DNA from: SIG299 sp964544055
GTDB lineage: Bacteria; Bacillota; Clostridia; Lachnospirales; Lachnospiraceae
NCBI GenBank assembly: GCA_964544055.1
Contig: CAZJAA010000013.1
Coordinates: 1 to 64,000, forward strand
Direction: 5' to 3'
DNA: 64,000 nucleotides
A program made the translations under genes and the position numbers. Under the pieces are notes generated by a model that was given only the letters and a program-made list of their open reading frames with translations, was not told the origin of the DNA and made no database searches. Positions 52,668 to 61,512 of the stretch are shown in pieces (the first letter of the stretch is position 1; the number at the start of each line of letters is the position of its first letter).

Positions 52668-53576
52668 TTATTCGATTTTTCCAAAAATCTGTGCTATCGG
52701 TGATTCCTTATCCAGAATCAGCGTTTTATTATCACCAACCATCGAAGCTTCCACTGCATCCATGGAAAGCACAAAGGTGTAAAAATCACTTCTTGCTTCA
52801 TCGGCATATACGGCTGACAAAATACGCATATATTCCGCTTCTCCCGCTGCAACAATTGCCTCTGCTTCTGCTTTTGCTTCAGAAACGCTAATGGAAATTT
52901 CATAATCCGTCTGGGTGCGAATTTTGGTTGCTTCTGCCTCACCTTCTGCAATGTAGGAGGCAGCGATATTATTCCGTTCGGAAATCATTCGCTCATAAAC
53001 TGCATTTTTGTTATCATCCGGTAAATCCAGACGCTTAATTTCCACTGTAAGGAGTTCAATACCGTACTGCTCCATCGAATTTCCGATATTGTCCATAATC
53101 ATCTGTGTCAGTTCCCCGTCACGGCCACTGATTACCTCGGTCTGTTCCAGGCTGGAAATAATATTTTTCATGGACATAAACACCGTCGCATTAATGCGGC
53201 TTTCCGCATTCGCCACCTGGGAATTCAGCGTCTGCACGAATAACTGCGGATTGACAATTTTCCAAAGAACATAGCTGTCTGCCACCATTGTTTTTTTGTC
53301 CATGGTGATAACATCCGATGCTGCCAGGTCATAAATCAGAATTTTCTTTGGCAGGGTATCGGTGCTCTGCACAAACGGAAGCTTAAAGCTCAATCCGGCT
53401 TCATCAATAACATATTCAATTTTGCCAAACTGCTTTACCAGCGTATATTCATTCTCTGCAGTCACTACCATGGAGTTTGCCAGAACTACCAGAAGCAGAA
53501 TAAGCAGTACCGTAGCAAAGGCACCGCCCACACTGCGAAATTTTTTCTTTTTCTCAGACATAGTATAATCTTCCAT
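52668..53576 (-). CDS. hflC: HflC-like SPFH membrane protein
   Basis: The 302-residue protein has one N-terminal membrane helix (about 20-40), an SPFH/band-7 domain and an Ala/Glu-rich coiled coil (about 200-260). HflC forms a ring with HflK around FtsH in E. coli and modulates membrane-protein degradation. It follows hflK with 18 nt between. AGGAGGG precedes ATG 53576; a second ATG at 53561 is less well placed. No ftsH gene is nearby. Confidence 0.88.
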   Translation of the reverse strand: MEDYTMSEKKKKFRSVGGAFATVLLILLLVVLANSMVVTAENEYTLVKQFGKIEYVIDEAGLSFKLPFVQSTDTLPKKILIYDLAASDVITMDKKTMVADSYVLWKIVNPQLFVQTLNSQVANAESRINATVFMSMKNIISSLEQTEVISGRDGELTQMIMDNIGNSMEQYGIELLTVEIKRLDLPDDNKNAVYERMISERNNIAASYIAEGEAEATKIRTQTDYEISISVSEAKAEAEAIVAAGEAEYMRILSAVYADEARSDFYTFVLSMDAVEASMVGDNKTLILDKESPIAQIFGKIE

Positions 53577-53594
53577 TGTTCATCCCTCCTGTTC

Positions 53595-54509
53595 TTAATT
53601 TGCAAAGGAGTCGAGCGGCAAAATTTTCTGTACGCTGCCGTCTCCATTATCAATAATCACTTCTAAATCCGGAAGGATTTTCTGCATGGTTTCGTAAAAC
53701 ATTCTCTGCTTTGTAATAAGGGGATACTTGATATATTCCTCATATAATGCATTAAAACGGGCCGCCTGACCTTCCGCCTCATTAATACGGGAAGCTTTCT
53801 CCGCTTCTGCCTGCTTTTTTATCTGGTCTACCTGAGCCTCTGCCTGCGGCAGCTGCTCACTGCGGTACTTATTGGCATTGTTGATGGCAGTTTCCTTTCC
53901 CTGCTTTGCCGTTTCTACCGCCTTAAATGCCTCGATTACTTCGGCTGTCGGCGGTTCTGCATCCTGAATGGACAAATTGACCAGCTGGATGCCGATATCC
54001 TGTACTTCCAGCTCTGCCATCAGTTCCTCCCTGATTCTGGACTGTATTTCACCCTTACCGGTAGTGATAACACTATCTACATCATAAGAACCGATTACCG
54101 CACGGATACAGCCCTGTGCCATATTCTTCAAAATCATGACCGGATTCTCCGAAGCATATAATGCCTTAATCGGATCACTTACTTTATATTCCAGAAAGAA
54201 ATCCACGTTTACAAAATTATAGTCTGATGTAATCATCAGGGACTCCTCATCTTTTGAAATGTCAGTCCCAAGATCATAACCGATTGCCAGACCTTTAATG
54301 GTTGTGTCCACCTTGGTTACTTTCTGAATAAACGGAATTTTAAAATGCAGTCCCGGAGCATCTTCTTTTTCCGGCTTTCCAAAGGTAGTAACAACTGCCT
54401 GCTCCTGCTCTCCGATGGTATAATAGCTGTTAAATCCAAGAACCAGCAGCACCAGTACAAAAATCACAACTTTCACAATCCCTTTCACGGGCTTATCACT
54501 ATGACTCAT
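53595..54509 (-). CDS. hflK: HflK-like SPFH membrane protein
   Basis: The 304-residue protein has a membrane helix (about 12-32), then the band-7 domain with YYTIGEQEQAVVTTFGK and PGLHFKIPF, and a coiled coil (about 185-245). It pairs with HflC. AAGGAGA supports ATG 54509 over a longer frame to 54620, which would cover a hairpin. It is the upstream gene of the hflKC pair. Confidence 0.88.
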   Translation of the reverse strand: MSHSDKPVKGIVKVVIFVLVLLVLGFNSYYTIGEQEQAVVTTFGKPEKEDAPGLHFKIPFIQKVTKVDTTIKGLAIGYDLGTDISKDEESLMITSDYNFVNVDFFLEYKVSDPIKALYASENPVMILKNMAQGCIRAVIGSYDVDSVITTGKGEIQSRIREELMAELEVQDIGIQLVNLSIQDAEPPTAEVIEAFKAVETAKQGKETAINNANKYRSEQLPQAEAQVDQIKKQAEAEKASRINEAEGQAARFNALYEEYIKYPLITKQRMFYETMQKILPDLEVIIDNGDGSVQKILPLDSFAN

Positions 54510-54538
54510 TTTCTGTCTTCTCCTTACAGCATTAGCAT

Positions 54539-54570
54539 GGGACTGGCTGTATGTCTGCTCCGCCAGTCCC
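54539..54570. terminator. Hairpin between the HAD gene and hflK
   Basis: GGGACTGGC pairs with GCCAGTCCC (9 bp). The T-rich tail (TTTTGTTTTT) is on the plus side and an A tract precedes the stem on the minus side. It may end transcription coming from the left or act weakly on the HAD message. Confidence 0.5.
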
Positions 54571-54632
54571 TTTTGTTTTTCGTGTCCTGTTGTGCCGGTT
54601 TCTCCGGTCAGAAAAGGCATCTCACGTTATTT

Positions 54633-55280
54633 CTATAATGACAGAATCTTTTCTGCCATGTCTTCCGGTGTGTCGGCAAGATATGCCGCTCCGGCTGCTT
54701 CCAGCTCTTCCCGGCTGCCAAAGCCGTACAACACACCCATGCACTTGATACCGTACTTTGCCGCACCAAATACATCAAATTTCCGGTCGCCGACCATAAG
54801 TACCTCCGATGCCTCCGTAATACCAAGCCTGTCCAGTGCATAACAAAGGACATCTTCCTTGGTATTGCGGTTTTTTGTATCATCAGAGCCGCAGATTTCA
54901 TCGAAATAGACGGACAGTCCGAAATGCTCCAGAATACGCACCGCCATATACTCCGGCTTGGAGGTGGCAACAATCAGCACCTTACCGGCTTCTTTTAATT
55001 TTTGCAGGGCAGCTTCCATTCCCGGATAGACAAGATTTTCGTACATTCCTGTAGGAACAAACCGTTCCCGGTATTTTGCCACTGCAAGTGCTGCCTTTTC
55101 CTTATCAAAGCCGTAGCCCTCGCGGAAGCTCTGTTCCAGCGGTGGTCCGATAAACTGCTCTAATTGTACTCTGTCCTCTACTTCAATGCCAAATGCGTTC
55201 AGTGCATACTCAAAGCATTTGGTAATTCCTTCCCGGGAGTCAGTAATCGTACCGTCTAAATCCATAAAAATATAGTTCAT
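54633..55280 (-). CDS. HAD-superfamily hydrolase, phosphoglycolate phosphatase-like
   Basis: The 215-residue protein has the HAD nucleophile motif FMDLDGTITDS (residues 5-15), the motif II region ATSKPEYMA and the acid pair MVGDRKFD. The cap domain is helical, as in PGP/beta-phosphoglucomutase relatives. It probably dephosphorylates small phosphometabolites such as phosphoglycolate or 5'-nucleotides. It lies 33 nt behind pgcA, probably in the same message. AGGAAAAG precedes the ATG. Confidence 0.87.
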   Translation of the reverse strand: MNYIFMDLDGTITDSREGITKCFEYALNAFGIEVEDRVQLEQFIGPPLEQSFREGYGFDKEKAALAVAKYRERFVPTGMYENLVYPGMEAALQKLKEAGKVLIVATSKPEYMAVRILEHFGLSVYFDEICGSDDTKNRNTKEDVLCYALDRLGITEASEVLMVGDRKFDVFGAAKYGIKCMGVLYGFGSREELEAAGAAYLADTPEDMAEKILSL

Positions 55281-55313
55281 TTCTTTTCCTCGCTCTTTTG
55301 GAAACGTACCTGA

Positions 55314-57044
55314 TTAAAATGCATTAATCATGGCATTGACACTGTCTGCCAGAGCTTTGGACTTTGCTTCAGCATCCTCTAAGGAGGTTCCGACTACACC
55401 ATAGTACAACTTAATCTTTGGTTCTGTACCGGATGGACGTACACAGAGCCAGGTATTGTTTTCCATTTCAAAGTAAAGCACGTTGGAAGCCGGAAGTCCG
55501 GTTGGGGTAACTTCGCCGGTTGCCAGGTTCTTAATCGTGTCCTTTTTGTAGTCACGGATAGCCGTCACCTTATAGCCGCCAACCTCTGCCGGCGGATTTT
55601 CGCGGAGAGAGGTCATGATGCTCTGAATTTTATCCAGACCTTCAATTCCTTTCATAGTTACGGATACAATGCCGTCTTTATAATAACCATAACGCTCGTA
55701 CAGTGCAATCATGGCATCCCAGAGTGTCATATTTCTTGTTTTATAATAAGCGGCTGCTTCGCAAAGTGCCATGGTAGCTACAACAGCATCCTTGTCTCTT
55801 GCATGGTCGCCAATCAGGCAGCCATAGCTTTCTTCAAAACCAAACAGATAGGTGCCGGTTTTATTTACTTCGAAATCAAGCATCTTCTGACCGATGAACT
55901 TAAAGCCGGTCAAACACTCGTAAAAGCCAACGTTATAGTACTTTGCGATTGCCTTTGCCATATCGGTGGAAACAATGGTGGATACGAGCATGCCGTCTGC
56001 CGGAAGTCCGGTAAGCTCCTTTTTCTGGCTGATTTCATAATCGGCAAGCAGACAACCGGACATATTTCCGGTTAAGGAAATGTATTCGCCGGATTTGGTG
56101 TCCTTGACATATACTCCGAGACGGTCTGCATCCGGGTCATTGGCAAGCACTAAGTCTGCATCTACCTCTTTTGCAAGCTTTAAGCCAAGTGCAAAGGCTT
56201 CTGCTGCTTCCGGATTTGGATAGCTTACCGTTGGGAAATTGCCGTCCGGAAGCTCCTGCTCCTTAACCACATAAACATTTTCAAAGCCAAGCTCTTTTAA
56301 AACTCTTCTTACTGGAACATTTCCTGTTCCGTGAAGCGGTGTATAAACAATTTTTAATTCCTTTGCCATGGACTTGATGCAGTCCGGGCGAAGTACTAAT
56401 TTCTTTAAAGTTTCCATGTACTTGTCATCGATTTCGCTGCCGATAACATGGTAAAGACCTGCTGCCACAGCATCTGTCTCAGACATTGTTTTTACGGTAG
56501 CAAAGTCAGTCACTGCCTTTACTTCTTTTAAAATTTCCACGTCATGAGGAGGGGTAATCTGTGCACCGTCTTCCCAGTATGCCTTGTAGCCGTTGTATTC
56601 CGGCGGGTTATGGCTGGCTGTAATGTTGACACCGGCAACGCAGCCCAGCTCTCTTAAGGCAAAGGACAGCTCCGGTGTTGGACGGAGGCTCTCAAAAATA
56701 TAAACTGGGATACCGTTTGCGCAAAGGCAGAGTGCCGTTTCCTTGGCAAATTCCGGAGACATCCGGCGGGAGTCAAAGGCAATGGCAACACCCTTATCCT
56801 GCTTGCCAGCACGGATGATGTAGTTAGCCAGTCCCTGGGTAGCCTTGCGGACTGTATAGATATTCATGCGGTTGATGCCTGCACCGATAATACCGCGTAA
56901 ACCACCGGTACCAAACTCTAATTCCGTATAAAAGCGTTCTTTAATTTCCTTTTCGTTATCCTTGATGGTCTCCAGTTCTTTTTTGGTTTCTGCATCAAAA
57001 TAAGGATTGCTTAACCATTCTTCATACATCTTTCTGTAATCCAT
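55314..57044 (-). CDS. pgcA: Phosphoglucomutase/phosphomannomutase (PgcA type)
   Basis: The 576-residue enzyme interconverts glucose-1- and glucose-6-phosphate. The phosphoserine loop TASHNPPEYNGYK lies near residue 142, the metal loop NDPDADRLG near 300 and the phosphate-binding RPSGTEPKIK near 540. It would supply glucose-1-phosphate for nucleotide sugars used by the polysaccharide genes. AGGAGG precedes the ATG. Confidence 0.93.
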   Translation of the reverse strand: MDYRKMYEEWLSNPYFDAETKKELETIKDNEKEIKERFYTELEFGTGGLRGIIGAGINRMNIYTVRKATQGLANYIIRAGKQDKGVAIAFDSRRMSPEFAKETALCLCANGIPVYIFESLRPTPELSFALRELGCVAGVNITASHNPPEYNGYKAYWEDGAQITPPHDVEILKEVKAVTDFATVKTMSETDAVAAGLYHVIGSEIDDKYMETLKKLVLRPDCIKSMAKELKIVYTPLHGTGNVPVRRVLKELGFENVYVVKEQELPDGNFPTVSYPNPEAAEAFALGLKLAKEVDADLVLANDPDADRLGVYVKDTKSGEYISLTGNMSGCLLADYEISQKKELTGLPADGMLVSTIVSTDMAKAIAKYYNVGFYECLTGFKFIGQKMLDFEVNKTGTYLFGFEESYGCLIGDHARDKDAVVATMALCEAAAYYKTRNMTLWDAMIALYERYGYYKDGIVSVTMKGIEGLDKIQSIMTSLRENPPAEVGGYKVTAIRDYKKDTIKNLATGEVTPTGLPASNVLYFEMENNTWLCVRPSGTEPKIKLYYGVVGTSLEDAEAKSKALADSVNAMINAF

Positions 57045-57164
57045 GAAAAAAACCTCCTTGTATCATAAGTTATCAATAGTTTATCATTTTTTATAAAAGT
57101 TCGCAACCTATTTCAGGTTACGTTTTTGGAATTTGCTAATTAGATGAGGTGTGCAGGAGAGTTT

Positions 57165-57303
57165 TTTTGTATTTAACAGGTCGCACGACTGCGTCGTGCT
57201 GACATATTTGCATAAGAAAACATCTTGAAAAGCAAGCTTTTCAGAGTGCTTTCTTGTGCAAATGTTTCACTTCACGTTATGATGTGAACTTTTAAATACA
57301 AAA
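57165..57303. repeat. MITE-like intergenic element with 12-bp terminal inverted repeats (possible copy 5)
   Basis: A perfect TTTTGTATTTAA/TTAAATACAAAA pair bounds the element. Inside are GCACGAC/GTCGTGC (57183-57199), a 13-bp stem TTTGCATAAGAAA (57207-57219) with TTTCTTGTGCAAA (57250-57262) and a central GAAAAGC/GCTTTTC. GCGTCGTGCTGA and the central AGCAAGCTT resemble copy 2. No coding potential is seen. It occupies most of the 296-nt gap. Confidence 0.6.
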
Positions 57304-57340
57304 CCTCCCCCATTCCTCACAAACCTCAACTAAAAACAGC

Positions 57341-58804
57341 TTACTCCACCCAGCTAAAATTATAGTACGAGTCTTCGCCGTTATCGGTTTCGGAGCAGTT
57401 AAAATTCTTTACAGCACCATCGGTACGGATGACCGTAATCACATAGGAGCCGATAATCTTTTCAAAATCCATTGGTGCGGTGCCAAGGTATTCCCCATCC
57501 AGATAGATTTCTGCCTGGGAAGGACCAAGAATGTAAATGGCATTGTTCCGGTTGAATTCATAGCCCATGTTCAGGACAGAAACGCTGGTCAGCCCACTGA
57601 TGCTCTCACCGCCTGTTCCGGAGGTTTCCTCCTGCTCCGAACCGCCAGAAGGCGTTTCTTCGGAGGAGGTTCCGCCACCGGACGGATTGGTCGTTGTGTC
57701 ACCGTCGTCCGGTTCTTCTGTGGAGGACGGCTGTTCTGTCAGAAATACCGAAAGGCTCTGTTTTGGCTGGTCGATCAGAACCGTAGCCTTATAAGAAATA
57801 TATCCTCCTTCGGCAAATTCAAACTGATAGGTTCCGTATTCCAGTTCAATACCGTCCGTGTAAGCGGTTTTTACGCCATCGATAAAAAGGTCAGCACCAA
57901 GCGGGTCGATTTTAATGGTCAGCCAGCCTTTTTTAATCGGTCCGCTTCCATATTCAAACACGTCAAATACTGCGGTTTCATCTCTTACTACCGTAATCTG
58001 CTCTTTGCCGGCATAGTCTCCACATTCCACCGTGACAAGGTACGTTCCTTCCCGTACCAGATACTGAGCTTCTTCCGTCACAGATTCCATTTTTGTACTG
58101 CCAATCGTAATTCTCCCGCCAATAAAATCCTCATGGTTTTCCAAAGCAATATAACCATGACCTTTGATGACCTCAATTTCGTAAATCATCTGACCGACAC
58201 CGCGGATTGTAAGCACATCCAGTGCCGGCTGAATTTCCGATAACGTAATTTTTTTGCCGTTGCTCATCACACAAAGCCCATCAGAATAGCGGTAATTCTG
58301 TCCGCGGAAAGATAGCATTTCGTCCGATATGGTCAGATACTCCACCCCTGTCTTTTCCCAGACCTCGGTATTATCCGGCTTTTCCCGGCGATCCACTGCC
58401 TCACACGCCGTTGTTATCCACTCTTCCTTTGTATCTATGGTAAACCGGTACAGTCCGCCCTTTTCCAGCTGCGTAGCTGTTTTCTGGATACCATAGCCAT
58501 CAAAAAAAGTGGTAGCACCGGTATATACCAGCTTTTGTTCCTCCTCTTCCCCTACATTGTACACCGTAAGCATTTTTATTTCCGCATCTGTTTCCAGCAC
58601 TACTGCCAGAACTTCTGTTTCCTGCAAAAGAGTTTCTGCTGCCTGAGTCAGGAACGGTGCCGGACTAACCTCTGTATTTTTTTTCGTTGGTTTCTTCTCC
58701 GGAAGAAACAACAGGGCAGTACTGATAAAGATAAGCAGAAGAAACGTTATCATCACTGCTGCCGTACCGCTTATTTTCTGCTTTTTTCTGCCTCTTTCCG
58801 TCAT
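57341..58804 (-). CDS. Membrane-anchored PEGA-domain protein
   Basis: The 487-residue protein has a short basic cytoplasmic start, one membrane helix (about 13-33) and a large outer region. PEGA domains appear at LTIKIDPLGADLFIDGVK (about 295-345) and at the C-terminus with AEIYLDGEYLGTAP. Between them is a low-complexity Ser/Gly/Glu/Thr linker (about 365-405). PEGA domains are linked to the cell surface and glycans, but the function is unknown. AAGGAG precedes the ATG. Confidence 0.8.
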   Translation of the reverse strand: MTERGRKKQKISGTAAVMITFLLLIFISTALLFLPEKKPTKKNTEVSPAPFLTQAAETLLQETEVLAVVLETDAEIKMLTVYNVGEEEEQKLVYTGATTFFDGYGIQKTATQLEKGGLYRFTIDTKEEWITTACEAVDRREKPDNTEVWEKTGVEYLTISDEMLSFRGQNYRYSDGLCVMSNGKKITLSEIQPALDVLTIRGVGQMIYEIEVIKGHGYIALENHEDFIGGRITIGSTKMESVTEEAQYLVREGTYLVTVECGDYAGKEQITVVRDETAVFDVFEYGSGPIKKGWLTIKIDPLGADLFIDGVKTAYTDGIELEYGTYQFEFAEGGYISYKATVLIDQPKQSLSVFLTEQPSSTEEPDDGDTTTNPSGGGTSSEETPSGGSEQEETSGTGGESISGLTSVSVLNMGYEFNRNNAIYILGPSQAEIYLDGEYLGTAPMDFEKIIGSYVITVIRTDGAVKNFNCSETDNGEDSYYNFSWVE

Positions 58805-58831
58805 ATGTTTTTTGCTCCTTCCTTTGTGTGT

Positions 58832-59824
58832 CTACCGGAATAGTGTTTTTATACTTTCTTCTTTCTTTTCTGCCTGTTCCATGGTCTGCAAAAGCTTCTG
58901 CATATTTTTTTCCGGTATCCAGGATTTTCGGTTGTTGTAATACTGATTCGCTACCTTCCAGAATTTTTCCGGATAGGCGAGCAGAACAGGAAGCAACCGG
59001 TATTCTTCCATCGGAATCGGACGAATATGGTCATATGCTGACAGCATATCAGCGCCTAATGTCGTATCCCATTCCCATTTTTCCATCATCTTGCGAAACA
59101 GCAGATACAAATCAAAAATCTGTATTCCTGCCATAGCCTTTTCAAAGCCTGTCACTGCCATGTTTTCCTTGGAAAGAACAAGAACGCTGTGGTGGGTAAA
59201 GCTTCCGTGCAGCATACTTCCTTCTTTCAGCTTTTTTTCGTAATACCGGCTGTATTCCTCGCTATCCAGGCAGGCAATCGACTGTTCTGCTTGGGAAAAC
59301 TGAAGTTCAAACTGTGATAAAAACTCTTGTTCAAACTGACTTTTCTGCTTTTTAGAGCGGATATACGCTCGCACCCTGCGAAGCTCCTTATTGCGTTTTT
59401 TCAATGTTTCCGTTAATCTGGGCTGACTGCAGAAGGTTTTTTCTTCTTCGGTCAGGGGAACCCCTGACATACAGGTATGCAGCCTTGCCAACGTTTTTAC
59501 CGCAAGCAGTACTTCTTCCCTGCACTTTGCATTGCACTCTTCCCCCAGAAACCAGTTTCTCATTACAAAAGTTTCATTATACGGTCCCTGTACCAGAAAC
59601 TGCTGTTCCCGGCTTGGCACATAAAAATCCAGTGCAGAAAACCCTTGTTTTCCGGCAAATTCTTTTATTTTCTGCTCAAACCGTACTTTTCCTTCACTGT
59701 AGCTGATACTCCCCAGATTTTTCAGCCCCTGCTCTGTTTCCAGTATCCAGGCTCCTTTTACACGGCCGGCTTTATATACCGTCAAATCATACTGTGCCAG
59801 TAAATCCGCTATTTTATCATCCAT
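58832..59824 (-). CDS. CotS-family spore coat/kinase-like protein
   Basis: The 330-residue protein resembles CotS-type proteins with the fold of aminoglycoside and choline kinases: RNWFLGEECN, MLHGSFTHHSVLVL (in the place of the HGDxxxxN loop) and the C-terminal YYNNRKSWIPEK typical of CotS. The kinase-loop Asp is not conserved, so it may not phosphorylate. It suggests a sporulating lineage. The ribosome site GGAGGAAG is buried in a 15-bp stem formed with the sequence just after cca. Confidence 0.78.
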   Translation of the reverse strand: MDDKIADLLAQYDLTVYKAGRVKGAWILETEQGLKNLGSISYSEGKVRFEQKIKEFAGKQGFSALDFYVPSREQQFLVQGPYNETFVMRNWFLGEECNAKCREEVLLAVKTLARLHTCMSGVPLTEEEKTFCSQPRLTETLKKRNKELRRVRAYIRSKKQKSQFEQEFLSQFELQFSQAEQSIACLDSEEYSRYYEKKLKEGSMLHGSFTHHSVLVLSKENMAVTGFEKAMAGIQIFDLYLLFRKMMEKWEWDTTLGADMLSAYDHIRPIPMEEYRLLPVLLAYPEKFWKVANQYYNNRKSWIPEKNMQKLLQTMEQAEKKEESIKTLFR

Positions 59825-59879
59825 CTTTCTTCCTCCGACCCAAATCGTACTCCTTTAATCTTATGTCGGAGAAAGAAAG
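59825..59879 (-). promoter_or_regulatory. Stem-loop hiding the ribosome site of the CotS-like gene
   Basis: On the minus strand CUUUCUUUCUCCGAC (just after the cca stop) pairs with GUCGGAGGAAGAAAG (one G-U pair), the latter ending at the ATG. The loop is 25 nt. It would hide the Shine-Dalgarno unless ribosomes finishing cca or another factor open it. Confidence 0.6.
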
Positions 59880-59880
59880 C

Positions 59881-61326
59881 TTATTCCTTGTTTACCATCT
59901 GCTTTACCCGTTCAGTTAATTGTTCCTTTGTATTTAAGGCAGGCTCTGCCAGCACTTCGTCCAAAAGCTGTTCCAGCATTTCGCCAACAAAACGCCCCGG
60001 AAGCACACCGAGCATTAACAGGTCTTTTCCGTTGACTGCAAGCTGTTTTAACGTCACGCAGTCTTTGTGCTCCACCACTTCCTGATAAAGCTTTTTCGTT
60101 TCGGCGAGTGCTTCCAGCTTATGTTTTAATTCACTTGGATGCTGGGATAACACATCGGCCAGCTGAAGCTCCCACAAAAGCTCCATTATCTCTGTTCCCA
60201 GACGATGCATCATCTGACGCATGGCTGCCAGATTCTCTATTTTTTCTTTTGTAAACGTCAAATACTGCGTATGCGCCGCCACAAGCCTCTCTACAAAATC
60301 CGTAGTTTCATTATCAAATTTCAACCGGTGCATAATTTTTTTTGCCTGTTTTGCACCGATTTCTGCATGGTGCGGAAAATGATGCAGTCCCTGCTCATCC
60401 GTCACCTGCACCAAAGGCTTTGCGACATCATGTAACAAGGCTGCAAACCGCAAAATCTGCAGTTCCTTTTTGGTCCACACCTTTTCTGTTATCACAGCCT
60501 CCGTCGAAAAATTGGGAAGCAGTTCTTTCAAATGCTGTTGCTGCTTTTTTGCATTTCCGACCAGTTCTACTGTTTTAAGCGTATGCTCGCCTACGTTATA
60601 CAGGTGATTTTTGTTGCACTGTCCGGTGGAAAGCATGGCATCAAATTCCGGCAGAACTACCGCCGTGATGCCGCTTTGCTGCATCATAAGCAGGCGATCT
60701 GGGTAAGAGGAAACAAGCAGCTTTGTCAGCTCGATGCGAATGCGCTCGGCACTGATTTTTTTTAAGTTTTCTACCCGGGCAGCCGCCGCTTTTCTGGTAT
60801 TTTCCTCGATGGAAAAGCCAAGCTGTGCCGAAAAACGAAACGCTCGCATAATGCGCAGGGCATCCTCATCAAAGCGTTCTCCTGCCACACCCACACAGCG
60901 GATAATTTTATTTTTTAAGTCCTCTGCACCGCCAAAAATATCCACCATGCCGGTCTGCTCGTTATAAGCCATGGCATTAATGGTAAAATCACGGCGTTTT
61001 AAATCCTCTGTGAGATTTCGTGTAAAATGCACTTCCTTTGGATGTCTGCCGTCCTCGTATTCTCCATCAATGCGGTAAGTAGTCACCTCAAAGCCTTCTT
61101 TATCCAGTAAAACCGTAACCGTACCATGCTGGATGCCGGTATCCACCGTTCGGCGAAACAATGCTTTTACTTCATACGGACTTGCCGAAGTAGTAATGTC
61201 CCAGTCGTCTGCTTCACGCCCCAGCAGGGAGTCACGCACACAGCCGCCTACCGCATAAGCTTCATAGCCATGTGACAGTAGCGTTCCAATAATCATATTC
61301 ACTTTTTCCGGCACCTGAATATTCAT
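59881..61326 (-). CDS. cca: CCA-adding tRNA nucleotidyltransferase
   Basis: The 481-residue enzyme adds or repairs the CCA end of tRNAs. The class II nucleotidyltransferase head has YAVGGCVRDSLLG and the paired acids DDWDITT near residue 40, followed by RRDFTINAMAY and the neck/body domain. An HD-like domain (LLHDVAKP, near 275) follows. AAAGGAAG supports ATG 61326 rather than the longer frame to 61371. Confidence 0.93.
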   Translation of the reverse strand: MNIQVPEKVNMIIGTLLSHGYEAYAVGGCVRDSLLGREADDWDITTSASPYEVKALFRRTVDTGIQHGTVTVLLDKEGFEVTTYRIDGEYEDGRHPKEVHFTRNLTEDLKRRDFTINAMAYNEQTGMVDIFGGAEDLKNKIIRCVGVAGERFDEDALRIMRAFRFSAQLGFSIEENTRKAAAARVENLKKISAERIRIELTKLLVSSYPDRLLMMQQSGITAVVLPEFDAMLSTGQCNKNHLYNVGEHTLKTVELVGNAKKQQQHLKELLPNFSTEAVITEKVWTKKELQILRFAALLHDVAKPLVQVTDEQGLHHFPHHAEIGAKQAKKIMHRLKFDNETTDFVERLVAAHTQYLTFTKEKIENLAAMRQMMHRLGTEIMELLWELQLADVLSQHPSELKHKLEALAETKKLYQEVVEHKDCVTLKQLAVNGKDLLMLGVLPGRFVGEMLEQLLDEVLAEPALNTKEQLTERVKQMVNKE

Positions 61327-61444
61327 GGACGGTTGCTTCCTTTCTGCGTTTCTTTGTCTCGCAACTTTCATTTTTTATTTTAACAGAATTTTTGTATTAC
61401 AGCAACCTTTTTTCTTTTTCCGCACATACGCCCGGCATTAATGG

Positions 61445-61492
61445 AAAAAAGCACTATTTTTTCGAAACCAGTAGTTTTCTTAAAAATAGTGC
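61445..61492 (-). terminator. proS terminator
   Basis: GCACTATTTTT pairs with AAAAATAGTGC around a loop of about 20 nt. On the minus strand it is followed by TTTTTT. Confidence 0.8.
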
Positions 61493-61512
61493 CCTTTCTG
61501 CGTTTATCCGAT

